A stretch of DNA of 62,000 nt from Cryptomeria japonica (taxonomy: Eukaryota > Streptophyta > Pinopsida > Cupressales > Cupressaceae). A program made the translations under genes and the position numbers. The stretch lies in NCBI RefSeq assembly GCF_030272615.1, contig NC_081415.1:625333740-625395739 (forward strand). Reading direction: 5' to 3'. The notes under the pieces are model-generated. The model saw only the letters and a list, made by a program, of their open reading frames with translations. It made no database searches and had not been told where the DNA came from. Shown in pieces: positions 48,338-60,058 of this stretch (the stretch's first letter is position 1; the number at the start of each line of letters is the position of its first letter).

Positions 48338-49895
48338 GTTCATCATGTGCACAAACCGACTTTGTGAGAACATCCAAGTGGGTAGGTTTATGTTAGGCAT
48401 GCCCCTGTCATGCATCCCAAAGTGCCAGAACGTCGACAGTCATACCGTACCAGTGGGTTCTCTCAAGTGCCCTAAGTCCAAAAAATTGTCAAAATTTGAC
48501 AGACTGTTTCTTCAAATCCAAGACACATATGGTCGATATGTTTGAACTCATGGGGTTGCATGAGGCTCCTCTACAATGGCCTATCTTGGTTTTGGATGAG
48601 TCGGAGCCATTTTCAATTGGTAGCATTTTTTCGCTTGTTGTAAAAACTATCAGTTGCATGCATTGCAAAGTTACCAGATTGGCTAGAATTGATTTGGTTC
48701 ATCATGTGCACAAAACAACATCGTGAGCACATCTGTGTGGGCATTTTTATGCTAGGCATGCCCCTATTGTGCATCCCAAAGTGTTGGAACATCAAGATTC
48801 ATACCATACCGGGGTGATCTCTCAAGTGCCCTGAGTCCAAAAATTTGTCAAAATTTGACAGACTGTTTCTTCAAATCCAGGTGACATATATTCAATCCAT
48901 TTAAACCCGTGGGGTCATGTGAGGCTCCTCTACAATGGCCTATCTCAATTTTTGATGAGTCGGAGCCATTTTCAATTGGTAGCATTTTTTTGCCTACTAC
49001 AAAAACCATCAGTTGCATGCAATGCAAAGTTGCTAGATTGGCAAGAATTGATTCAGTTCATTGTGTGCATAAATTGATATTGTGAGCATGTCCATGTGGG
49101 TAGGTTTACACTAGGCATGCCCCAATCATGCATCCCAAAGTGTCAGAACGTCGAGAGTCATACCATATCGGTGCGATCTCTCAAGTGCCATGAGTCCAAA
49201 AAATTATCAAAATTTTATGGACTATTTCTTCAAATCTAGGACACATATGGTTGATCCATTTGAACTCATGGGGTCGCATGAGGTTCCTCTACAATGGCCT
49301 ATCTCAGTTTTTGACAAGTCGGAGCCATTTTCAATTGGTAGCATTTTTTCGTCTACTGCAAAAATCGTCAATTGCATGCAATGAAAAGTTGCAAGATTGG
49401 TTAGAATTGATTCGATTCATTGTGTGCACAAACCAATGCTGCGAGCACATCCGGGTGGGAATTTTTACACTAGGCATGCCCCTATCATGCATCCCAAAGC
49501 ACTGAAACATTGAGAGTCATACCATACCGATGCGATCTCTCAAGTGCCCTAAGTCCAAAAAATTGTCAAAATTTGACAGACTGTTTCTTCAAATCCAGGA
49601 TACATATGGTCGATCTGTTTGAACCCTGGGGTCATGTGAGGCTCCTCTAAAATGGCCTATCTCAGTTTTGGATGACTTGGAGCCATTTTCAATTGGTAGT
49701 ATTTTTTCGCCTGCTGCAAAAATCGTTAGTTGCATGCAATGAAAAGTTGCAAGATTGGCTAGAATTCATTCAATTCATCGTGTGCACAAACCAATGTCAT
49801 GAGCACATCCAAGTGGGTAGTTTTACACTAGGTAGGCCCCTATCATGCATCCCAAAGCATCAAAACATTGAGAGTCATACCCTACCAGCGCAATG
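48338..49895 (+). repeat. 359-bp tandem repeat, about 4.3 units
   Basis: The marker TGCATCCCAA occurs at 48411, 48770, 49129, 49488 and 49846, a spacing of 358-359 bp. Units vary at roughly a tenth of positions by eye. No frame is conserved through the units, so it is not a coding repeat. It lies between the two convergent genes of the transposon. Confidence 0.9.
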
Positions 49896-50387
49896 TAGAA
49901 GTTGCTTGACAACTTTTTTGACAATGACAATTTTTGCTCAAATTGTATCTAGTCTCAATCTATGACCCCTATGACCCAAAAAATAATTCTCCATGATTAT
50001 ACAAGAATCAAGAATGCTCATGATTGAGCAAGGACACATCACATATACTCAAAACATAGTCATAAAATATTGACACACAAAATAGTTACAAAACATTGTC
50101 ACATATTATTCAAAAATTTGCCTCTAAAATATGGTCAAATTAGCTCTTGGCTATTTCATTATACAAAAAAATGTCTTACAAATCATCTCATGGGCTTTTA
50201 TACAAAATTTGGCATTACAATATGTGTGATTCAACTCATGGGCTTTTATACAAAATTTGGCATTACAATATGTGCGATTCAGCTCATCACCATTTTAATA
50301 TACAAAATTTGGCATGTACATATGTACAAATCAACTCATTGCCATTTAAATATACAAAATTAAGCCCCTAAACATGTAAAAATCAGC
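49896..50387. repeat. Intergenic sequence with a 48-bp repeat
   Basis: No gene. The segment 50175-50405 holds two near-perfect 48-bp units (CATGGGCTTTTATACAAAAT, from about 50189 and 50237) followed by two or three diverged ones, just past the end of gene B. Confidence 0.7.
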
Positions 50388-51345
50388 TCATGGGCATTTA
50401 TATATACAAAAAATGAATATAGAACAATTCGTCGACAATTTATACAAAATTCTCAAAATCATTCTACTCTGAGCCGTAGAATCAATCAAGTGAGCCTTCG
50501 GGATTGCTCTAACCCGTATCATGTCAAGTATTGCCTCCTGGTCAGATTCACGAACTTTCCATAAAATCTTGTTATGAGGTCTACCATGATACTTAATCAA
50601 ATGAATATTTGTTGCAACAACAAGGTTGGAGAAATGAAGAATATGCCTGTGTGTTTCAAAGTCCTCGAACAACCAAACATCAAAATTCTTGATAGGGTAT
50701 CTTCGAAGCCATGTTCCTATCATGACAACAGACCCTATTGGGTACTCAATACCCTCTCCGTCAATGATTGTGGTTGTCAATTTTCTTTTTGGATCAACAC
50801 AACAACACAAACAGTAATCTATTCCTTCTTCATTGTTCTCTTCTGCAACAACTGCATACACATGACCTGCATTTTATAAAGTGTTAATTAATACCAAAAA
50901 TAAAGTATGATGTACAACAAAATGAACCAAAAAGAATACTTGCAAAAAAATTAACTCAAAAAATGACCTGAATCCACTAGGTCGGATACATGGTCAAAAT
51001 CCACTGATGTCTCCATCTGGCTCAATTGTAGTGCTTTGGGAATTTGATATGAATCAATGGGATCCAACGGTATACAAGACCATTTGTCAACTGACTCTTG
51101 TGATTCACATTCTTCCCACAAACAATACATGCATGAAAAGAAAAAGCATACCATCTGTCTCATATAAATTACCAGTGAACTTGAATTTGAACTCATAAAT
51201 GAGTGCATGTCACTCGATCTTGCAACTGTACAACAATCTAGATAGTTTTCAATGTTAGATGCAGTGATCAACCAAAAATATCTACGAACCATTGACGTAC
51301 CTAGATTACCTAGACCCATCATATACTTACACCATTGCACAATTG

Positions 51346-52778
51346 TTTCTGCATCTATCAACTCAGCACCACCTTCCTACTTCAATTCTTCCCTAGCTAG
51401 GGCTCTTTTCACACATGCTCTTGCACCATCGTGCTCTCCCTTATCATGTCCAGCCTTAGTGAAATTTCAAAAATGTTGTACACTGCTTGTCATATGCATC
51501 CTTGTCAACCAATAAAACATCCTTTCATTCTTGAATTGTGTGGTGCAATTATCTAACCATATTAAGTGTCGGTTGTATCGTATGTTCCTTTCCCTTAAAC
51601 TATCATAGAAAAGTTTAAAGCATCCTTGTACAAACTCTGATGAATGAGTATGATCATCACTTATGTAGAAGTGATACTCTCTTACAATCTTTCTATCCTC
51701 CTATGTGCTATCATCTGCATGCATTAATGCTATGTACAAAAATAGAAACTTGTGTAGAGTGATAATAAATGGATTGCACTTATTTTGAGGTTGTAGTGTA
51801 TAATTTTCAATGAAATCAATGATAGAGACAATGGTGCCAAGAGGAAATGTGTCCTTACATAACTTGAATTGCTCATGTAACCATAGAGCTCTATGTGTAT
51901 GCATTATGTACTCATAAACTAGTTTTTCTTGAAATATTTTCATAAATTCAACTACACATATCATTTTTCACTAGCTCACATCTCTTCAAATCTTTTCATC
52001 TTTAACTCCATATGTGATTGTCTTGTATTTTTTGAAAGAAACTAGTTTCGTACCAATTTCATGTGTGCTCTCCAAATGTACACATCTTGGTAAACATTGC
52101 AAACCACCACATATAGCACAAGAACCTTCCAAACAAGGCATCTTATAATAAATGCAACCATCATGTCTATTACATAGCACACTTGAAATAAATTCTCTTA
52201 CTGACTTAGGAGGTGCTTGTATATTACATTCCTGCAAAACATCATTAGTGTGCAAAGTAGAACAAATATGACGAAAAATATCACAATGCATGGAAAATTC
52301 AATATGCATCCTACAACAACATGTGGTGTGTACATGATTAATCTAATATAAAAAGGTTTTTCCAATTCAAAAAATCTTTGAGAAATTCTTATTTGAGGAA
52401 ACTTTTGAAGGAATCTGTCATAAAATTTAGTTTGAGTCATATCAAAATAGTTTTTGGCATGTGTCTCATGATTTGTAGACCCAATTCACCTTCTAACAAC
52501 ATCTCTTTGGTTGGGCAAAACTCTTGTGTTGTCATGCTGAAAATTTTCAATTAATGTTTTTAGTGCATCAACAACAACCTTTTCTTTGCGTGGTAGTCTA
52601 CCCGAGAATGTTCAAAGAGAATTATTGTTAGGTTCCTCTATTTTTCCTCGCCTCTTTAGTGCTTTACTTAATGTTGTTCTACTAACGTTTAATGACTTAC
52701 TTGTTTTTCTTATCAAACGATCTTTTTTTATTTTCTTGCTCATTATGGTTGATGTAATGACATGTCGAGTAGCATTAG
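51346..52778 (-). repeat. Tandem duplication inside gene B, unit 1
   Basis: Near copy of 52779-54214 (about 1,433 bp). Both units begin after TTCTGCATCTATCAACTC and end TCGAGTAGCATTAG. It holds the HTH-like to SDN-motif part of gene B a second time. Confidence 0.88.
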
Positions 52779-54214
52779 GTTCTGCATCTATCAACTCAAC
52801 ACCACCTTCCTACTTCAATTCTTCCCTAGCTAGGGCTCCTTTCACACATGCTCTTGCACCATCGTGCTCTCCCTTATCATGTCCAACCTTAGTGAAATTT
52901 CAAAAATGTTGTACACCGCTTGTCATATGCATCCTTGTCAACCAATAAAACATCCTTTCATTCTTGAATTGTGTGGTGCAATTATCTGACCATATTAAGT
53001 GTCGGTTGTATCGTATGTTCCTTTCCCTTAAACTATCATAGAAAATTTTAAAGCATCCTTGTACAAACTCTGATGAATGAGTATGATCATCACTTATGTA
53101 GAAGTGATACTCTCTTACAACCTTTCTATCCTCCTCTGTGCTATCATCTGCATGCATTAATGCTATGTGTACAAAAATAGAAACTTGTGTAGAGTGATAA
53201 TAAATGGATTGCACTTTATTTTGAGGTTGTAGTGTATAATTTTCAATGAAATCAATGATAGAGACAATGGTGCCAAGAGGAAATGTGTCCTTACATAACT
53301 TGAATTGCTCATTTAACCATAGAGCTATATGTGTATGCATTATGTACTCATAAACTAGTTTCTCTTGAAATATTTTCATAAATTCAGCTACACATATCAT
53401 TTTTCACTAGCTCACATCTCTTCAAATCTTTTATTCTTTAACTCCATATGTGACTGTCTTGTATTTTTTGAAAGAAACTAGTTTCGTGCCAATTTCATGT
53501 GTGCTCTCCAAATGTACACATCTTGGTAAACGTTGCAAACCACCACATATAACACAAGAACCTTCCAAACAAGGAATGTTATAATAAATGCAACCATCAT
53601 GTCTATTACATAGCACACTTGAAATAAATTCTCTTACTGACTTAGGAGGTGCTTGTATATTACATTCCTGCAAAACATCGTTAGTGTGCAAAGTAGAACA
53701 AATATGATGAAAAATATCACAATGCATGGAAAATTCAATATGCATCCTACAACAACACGTGGTGCGTACATGATTAATCTAATATAAAAAGGTTTTTCCA
53801 TTTCAAAAAATCTTTGAGAAATTCTTATTTGAGGAAACTTTTGAAGGAATCTTTCATAAAATTTAGTTTGAGTCATATCAAAATAGTTTTTGGCATGTGT
53901 CTCATGATTTGTAGACCCAATTCACCTTCTAACAACATCTCTTTGGTTGGGCAAAACTCTTGTGTTGTCATGCCAAAAATTTTCAATTAATGTTTTTAGG
54001 GCATCAACAACAACCTTTTCTTTGCATGGTAGTCTACCCGAGAATGCTCAAAGAGAATTATTGTTAGGTTCCTCTATTTTTTCCCGCCTCTTTAATGCTT
54101 TACTTAATGTTGTTCTACTAACGTTTAATGACTTACTTGTTTTTCTTATCAAACGATCTTATTTTATTTTCTTGCTCATTATGGTTGATGTAATGACATG
54201 TCGAGTAGCATTAG
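52779..54214 (-). repeat. Tandem duplication inside gene B, unit 2
   Basis: The 1,436-bp partner of 51346-52778. Unit 2 keeps the clearer version of the EDRKVVREYHFYISDD and WSDNCTTQFKNE segments. Confidence 0.88.
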
Positions 54215-54842
54215 AATCTTTAGTACATGATTTTGAACCAATAGCTTGATATGCATCAAATAGATTTCTCATAATAGTTCATTCACTATTACTTTCAGAT
54301 GATCTTAGGCCTAGAATTTTCATTGTCTCTCTAAAATTCAAATTTTTAATCATTTGATTAATTAATTGACATCTTGCAGTTTGATTTAAGTTTTCAAAAT
54401 AGTTTTGCAATATTATTTTAACCATTCTCCTACAAGTTCATTCATTCATTTTATTAGGCATTGGCTTCAATATATTCTCATAAATGTCAATTAGATACTT
54501 TGGTTTCCTACGAATGATTCTAGGAGGTGTTAACATCGATGCATTATGTACATTCAATTCATCAAGTAGAGAAGGTGTAATATGCTCATCATTTAATTGA
54601 TTATTCAATGTGGTATCTTCTTCAATTGCATTAGGCTATGATAATTCAAATGTCTCTTCTTCAATTGCATTAGGTGTATTATATTTGTTTGGTAAATCAA
54701 ATTGAGATGTTGAGGATGACATACCTTCTTCTCCCATTGTTCTTATGTCATGCAATTTCTTCATACGCTGCCTTTGTCTTTCCTTTTGAGCCTCTCATAT
54801 GTTCCATCATTCCTCGCTTGTTCTTTCCCATGGTTGATATCG

Positions 54843-55445
54843 GTTGTCCTAAATAGAATCATATTACATATATATGTAAACAAAAGTTTATAAAGAAACA
54901 AATAACCATAAATATGCATCTTATCACTATTTTTTGGAATCAAACTATTAAACAATCACAATACTATTGACAAAACTAATAAGAACAACAATTCAATCAT
55001 TTGAAATCATGCAAAAACAAAAAATTCACTTACTTCTATGTATAAAACAGTGATAGAAGTGTAGAGATAGTTCTAGTGGGGCCTTCAACGACCTCAAAAA
55101 CTTCTTTTGAGGTCGTTGAGGCTCTTGGGAAACTAAAACTATGTCTATGTACCACGTGTGCGCTACATTAATAACTGCATACACGCTATTAGTCCATAAA
55201 ATGTTGGCAAGCCCAATTGTATTCTTTTTTCCCATTCTGGACTAATAAGTAGCATGTACGCACTCCTAAACTTAAAAAATGATATCGTAGGGTAGCAAAT
55301 AATGGGCTCAGTACCCTGTACACACTTACAAGTAATAAGTACCACATACATGCTTCGTTGCCTTAAAAAGTTATGGGAGGGCAGTGAACTAATAGTTTTA
55401 GTACCCTATATGCGCTATTGGTAGTAGAAAAGATGTGAATGAAAA
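54843..55445. promoter_or_regulatory. Upstream region of gene B with subterminal-type motifs
   Basis: No gene. Between 55110 and 55420 there are several AGTACC.. and GTGTGCGC-like motifs (for example TGTACGCACTC, CTATATGCGCTATT) like those of the left terminus. It probably marks the original right end zone before purine-rich DNA expanded beside it. Confidence 0.45.
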
Positions 55446-55457
55446 GGGAGGGAGGGA

Positions 55458-55501
<44 letters not shown>

Positions 55502-56228
55502 GGGGGAGGGAGAGAGGAGGGGGGTAGAAGGGAAGGAGGGAGGGAGAGAGGGAGAGAAGAGGGGGGAGGGTAGGAGAGAAGAAGGGGTATGGAGGAAGGG
55601 AGAGGGAGAGTAGGGGGGAGGGAGAGAGGAGGGGGGTAGAAGGGAAGGAGGGAGGGAGAGAGGGAGAGAAGAGGGGGGAGGGTAGGAGAGAAGAAGGGGT
55701 ATGGAGGAAGGGAGAGGGAGAGTAGGGGGGAGGGAGAGAGAGGAGAGGGGGGAAGGGGAGGCAGAGAGAGAGAGGGAATGTGGGAGAGGGAGAGCGAGAG
55801 AGGGGGGATGGAGAGGAAGAGAGAGAGAGGGAAGGAGGGAGAGGGAGAGAGAGGGAGAGGGAGAGAGAGAGGGGGGAGAGAAGGTAGAGAGAGGGAGAGA
55901 GGTAGAGAGAGGGAGAGAGGGAGAGAAGAGGGGGGAAGGTGGGAGAGAATAAGGGGTATGGAGGAAGGGAGAGGGAGAGTAGGGTGGAGGGAGAGAGGAG
56001 GGAAGGAGGGAGAGGGGGAGAGGGAGAGAGAGGGAAGGAGGAAGAGGGAGAGAGAGGGAGAGAGAGAGGGGGGAGGGAAGGTAGAGAGAGGGAGAGAGGT
56101 AGATGGAGGGAGAGAGGGAGAGAAGAGGGGGGAGAGTGGGAGAGAAGAAGGGGTATGGAGGAAGGGAGAGCAAGAGTAGGGTGGAGGGAGAGAGGAGGGA
56201 GAGGGAGAGAGGGAGAGAGAGGTAGAGG

Positions 56229-56308
<80 letters not shown>

Positions 56309-56317
56309 AGAGGAAAC
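55446..56317. repeat. Purine-rich (GGGAGA)n minisatellite
   Basis: Almost pure purine on the plus strand for about 870 bp. Higher-order units of about 111 bp start with AGTAGGGGGGAGGG near 55498, 55609 and 55719, and GGGGTATGGAGGAAGGG recurs near 55583, 55697, 55958 and 56150. It ends in a long (GA)n run. Long Ser/Leu/Pro-rich minus frames here are low-complexity artefacts. Confidence 0.93.
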
Positions 56318-56428
56318 CATATGACTGATCTCGATTGTGACTATAGGAATTACAAAAGAAGAGAAAGAGGGATGGGGTATAGAGGAATGGAGAAGAGGAG
56401 AGAGTGAGAGAGAGAGGGATGGGGTATG

Positions 56429-56464
<36 letters not shown>

Positions 56465-57370
56465 ATAGGCAGAGATATCGAATCCAGGACACAATATGAC
56501 CCCTAACAATATCTAAGGGGTCATATGACACTATATTATCCCTTAGCACACCATAGGACCTATAAAGACACCAAATGGTGTCATAAGGGGTCATAGAACA
56601 CCATAGGACCCTTTGGAACACCATATGGTGTTTTTATGGGTCATTGATGTCCTGAGGGGTCATATGGCATCCTATGACCCCTAGGACACCATATAGTGTT
56701 GTTATGGGTCGTATGGTGTCTTAAGGGGTCATATGATGTCTTAATGGGTCACAGGACACCATATGATTGATCTCGATTGTGACTATATGAATTAAAGAAG
56801 AAGAGAAAGAGGGAGGGAGAGAAGAAGAGAAAGAGGGATGGGGTATGGAGGAAGGGAGAAGGGGAGAGAGTGAGAGAGAGAGGGATGGGGTATGGAGGAA
56901 GGGAGAAGGGGAGAGAGAGAGAGAGAGAGGGAGGGAGAGGGAGAGAGAGAGAGAGAGAGAAGAAGGAGGGGGAGGGAGAGGAAGAGATATCGAATCTAGG
57001 ACACAATATGACCCTTAGAACACAATATGACCCCTAACAATATCTAAGGGGTCATAGGGTGTCCTAAGGGGTCATATGAGACTATAGTATCCCTTAGCAC
57101 ACCATAGGAGCTATAACGACACCAAATAGTGTCCTAAGATGTCATAGAGCACCATATTCCCTTTAGAACACTATATGGTGTTGTTATGGGTCATTGGTGT
57201 CTTGAGGGGTCATATGACATCTTATGACCCCTTAGGACACCATATGGTGTTGTTATGGGTTGTATGGCGTCTTAAGGGGTCATATGGTGTCTTAAGGGGT
57301 CACAGGACACCATATGACCTCTTAGGAAACAATACGACCTCTAATGACACCTAAGGGGTCATATGGTGGG
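56318..57370. repeat. Large repeats built of GGGGTCATATG motifs with embedded GA tracts
   Basis: Two partly duplicated units share CTGATCTCGATTGTGACTAT, a GA tract, GATATCGAATC and then a field of direct and inverted AGGGGTCATATG or TATGACCCCT words. Starts are near 56322 and 56763, and the GATCTCGATTGTGAC word appears again near 57546. The inverted words could form many short hairpins. Confidence 0.8.
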
Positions 57371-58079
57371 CTAATAAAATGATATATTAAATTTAAAGTT
57401 ATGAATACAACATCATACAACGAGACTCCAAGTGAACAAACAATGAGGCTTTGCTAAAAATCAAGTGTAAGAGCTTGACCTAACCCTAAGAGTACTGCCT
57501 AAGTTCTAAAACAAATGATGCTATTAAATTTGCAAGGTTATAAGACTGATCTCGATTGTGACTATAGGAATTACACACTTGATTTCTTTCATGGGTATGT
57601 ACCATTCCAAGTTGTTTGACAAGTGATGATCATCATATACTACCATTGCCATGCATACAAAAAACTTTAATTTCTGTAGGTGACAGGCATTGTGTAACAA
57701 TATGGGAACTCTCGCATACCCACCACTATCATTCTCCAAGACATCATCTGTGTTACTCTCCCTCTTTCTCTTCCTACCTACTGTTTCCTTCTGAAAAACA
57801 TATTGCAGGTACTCTAACTCATCATTTTGCTTTGTTGACACTATTTTCCACATCTTCTCTTCTCATTAAAAACACATTCGAGAAGAATATTGTTGCAGGT
57901 TTCCTTGTTTGTCACGGTAATACACCCATGGTTCAATTTCAAACCCTATTCCTCCTATTCAATATACACACACAAATCCATCAGTCAATTTTCTTAGGAG
58001 AGTATACATGATAAAAATCAAAGAGGAAGTTGTAGAGAAGAAATAAATTCACTTACTTCTATACAAGTGCAGACACAGT
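57371..58079. other. Mixed-composition segment, no supported gene
   Basis: Ordinary-complexity DNA between satellites. A 109-codon minus frame (57853-57524) has a KRKRES stretch but no homology or splice pattern I trust. Confidence 0.4.
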
Positions 58080-58248
58080 TGCAATGGGGTATGGAGGGAG
58101 GGGGGGAGAGAAGAAGAGAAAGAGGGATGGGGTATGGAGGAAGGGATAAGGGGAGAGAGTGAGAGAGAGAGAGGGATGGGGTATGGAGGAAGGGATAAGG
58201 GGAGAGAGGGAGGGATGGGGTATGGAGGAAGGGAGAAGGGGAGAGAGG

Positions 58249-58279
<31 letters not shown>

Positions 58280-58280
58280 G
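58080..58280. repeat. Purine-rich tract
   Basis: GGGATGGGGTATGGAGGAAG units and (GA)n, the same family as 55446-56317. Confidence 0.9.
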
Positions 58281-58314
58281 CATCTTGTATGTGTTTGAGA
58301 GGGGGAGACAATAC

Positions 58315-58455
58315 ACTTACATGTGTATATATATACTTAATATATTATATGTATATACACATATTATATATACAATATCATATCATACACATATTATATA
58401 TTACATATATTATATGTATATACAGATATTATATATAGAATATCATATTATACAA
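58315..58455. repeat. AT-rich TATATG satellite
   Basis: Alternating TATA, CATATTATATAT words over about 140 bp, palindromic in many places. Confidence 0.85.
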
Positions 58456-59403
58456 TAGCGCGTACGCGTTGTTTATATTAAAAAGAGTGTGTATGTGTTG
58501 GTTACACCATAAGTACCCCATATGTTCTTTTTAAACCATAAGTAACCCGTACGCGCTTTTGACTATTTAGGATTGGAAATAGGCCTGGATGACAAAGCTA
58601 CGGTTTGGAAGTTTGATTTCCCTCCATTTCTCTCATTTTCGACATGTTTTATTTTATCAACTTGGTTTATCAACTTTCTCATCATCAGGTTTACACTTCA
58701 TCAAGTGGGTACTTCTAAACATGCCACCATATTTTCACCCATCTTCTGAGCTTTCTAACCATATAATTTTTTTTCAATTTGAACAACAATAACATATTAT
58801 TATTGAATTTCTTTTACCAGTGTCTCCATAGTTCTCATAGACATAAGTGCACCATTTTTTGAATAACTTTTGATATACTTATCCAAATTTTAAAAACTTT
58901 ATATATTATTGTAGTGCACTTGATTCTTTACAGTTAAAAAAAAAAATGTATTTTTCGATTTGTTTAGTGCAACTTATGCTTCAAGCATGAACAGGTACCT
59001 AATTTTTAGGATTGCTCGATTGAAAAAATCATAAAAAAACAAATACTCAACAAAAAGTTACAAAAAAATACACATCTTCTAGTGCTCACTCTTAACTATC
59101 TTTTTGCCAAAGGATTTGTCAAAATAATAAATCTAACTATGACTTTTTTGATGCACATGTCAGACACTATGTTATGTTTTTCAAAAAAAACCAGGGTCAG
59201 TTTTTCGTGCACAAAGGATTTAACCCCCTTAATATTATCCAATTTTGAAAAGGTTTAGCAGTTTGGAAACAAAATTCAGAGTACTATAATATTTTTTGTT
59301 TGATTATCTTCATATCTTGAGTGGATGACTTTCAAATTTTGCCTCCAAGTTTAGGTTCACGTGATTTCAGAAGAAAAAAGTGTTCACTTATACCCCCTTT
59401 TTT
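58456..59403. other. Right terminal non-coding part of the DNA transposon
   Basis: Starts with subterminal motifs (GCGCGTACGCG at 58459, ACCCGTACGCGC near 58548) and continues as AT-rich DNA without a gene up to the right TIR. Confidence 0.55.
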
Positions 59404-59427
59404 ACCACCATCTTTGTGCACTTACCC
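59404..59427 (-). repeat. Right terminal inverted repeat
   Basis: Plus-strand ACCACCATCTTTGTGCAC then TTACCC; inverse of 44701-44724 with one mismatch. Confidence 0.9.
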
Positions 59428-59431
59428 TCTT
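59428..59431. repeat. 4-bp target-site duplication of the DNA transposon, right copy
   Basis: TCTT, as at 44697-44700. Confidence 0.88.
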
Positions 59432-60058
59432 ATCGGTTTCACCTTTGATGTGAACTCTGTTGAATGTGTAGACTTCTCTACCCACTGCTTCTCTCCAGTA
59501 GATATGAGGCAATTTGGCTTCCATCATCATAGATCTAGCTGCATCCAAAATGGTTATGTTCTTTCTTTCAACTACTTCATTTTTTTGATGAGTCCCAGGT
59601 GCAGATAGTTGTCTCCTGATTCCATTTGTCTCACAATAACTATTAAATTCATGAGAAGTGAACTCACCACCATAATATGATCTTAGACATTTAATTTTCA
59701 ATCCAGTTTATGTTTCAACCTTCACTTTAAATATCTTGAATTTTTCAAAAGCTTCAGACTTGTCCCTTAGAAAAGTCACCCACATCATTCTAGAATAGTC
59801 ATCAATAATCAGCATGAAATACCTATCACCTTGAAAGCTTCTAGTCCTTGCTGGACCACATAAGCCAGTGTGAATCAAATCAAGTACATCATTAGATTTA
59901 TCATGTATGTTCTTAAAAGAACTTCTGACTTGCTTACCCAATTGACATTCCTTACATACCAGATTATGAGGCTTCATAATCTTAGGTTTATCTCTAATTG
60001 CCTTAGTTGAACTAATCTTAACAATGCAATCAAAATTAACATGACACAACCTCTTATG
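59432..60058 (-). pseudogene. Copia integrase (N-terminal and core)
   Basis: Pre-integrase zinc region near 59960 (LVCKECQLGKQVRSSF), then the core: DVLDLIHTGLCGPARTRSFQ (normally H.DLCGP; D here is T), GDRYFMLIIDDYSRMMWVTF and KCLRSYYGGEFTSHEF, in which the second catalytic D (LRSDxGGEF) is Y, then HQKNEVVERKN (E retained). The coding is interrupted at 59432 by the DNA transposon. Inactive. Confidence 0.9.

Larger units (their letters stand above)
50388..54842 (-). pseudogene. Transposase-like gene B (unrecognised family), partly duplicated
   Basis: Reads leftward. The N-terminal part (about 54770-54300) is acidic with no motif. Then comes a helix-turn-helix-like segment (RLIRKTSKSLNVSRTTLSKA, about 54150-54100), then a Cys-rich part (NRHDGCIYY, CLEGSCVICGG). 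Next are segments with RNase-H-fold transposase spacing: FYISDDHTHSSEF, LIWSDNCTTQFKN and GHDKGEHDGA. The C-terminal exon (50866-50388) follows a 101-bp GT..AG intron (50967-50867) and reads YPIGSVVMIGTWLRRY and KILWKVRESDQEA. Many stops are TGA where TGG would fit. A 1,436-bp tandem copy disrupts it. Transposase is inferred from the D/E-type motifs and its place inside TIRs. Confidence 0.6.
44701..59427. mobile_element. 14.7-kb two-gene DNA transposon with TIRs, superfamily uncertain
   Basis: Bounded by 24-bp TIRs (1 mismatch) and TCTT TSDs. It holds a plus-strand multi-exon gene (45097-47737), a minus-strand transposase-like gene (54842-50388), GTACGCG-type subterminal motifs, a 359-bp tandem array, and purine-rich satellites that probably swelled it. 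A 4-bp TSD excludes hAT (8), MULE (about 9), Tc1 (TA), PIF (3) and CACTA (3) on the usual rules. Sola and Kolobok families have 4-bp TSDs, and Sola would be my first test. The assignment is inferred; I do not recognise the TIR. Confidence 0.85.

Noticed and set aside
55398-56624. Very long Ser/Leu/Pro-rich minus-strand frames and matching Glu/Arg/Gly-rich plus-strand frames
   Set aside because: They are translations of (GGGAGA)n and (GA)n low-complexity DNA, open in several frames at once, with no start context or conserved domain.
57524-57853. 109-codon minus frame with a KRKRES stretch
   Set aside because: No recognisable family, no clear splice sites, and an equally long overlapping plus frame; not supported as a gene.
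44701-59427. CACTA (En/Spm) assignment because CAC occurs near the TIR
   Set aside because: The true ends begin GGGTA rather than CACTA and the TSD is 4 bp, not 3; no CACTA-type transposase was recognised.
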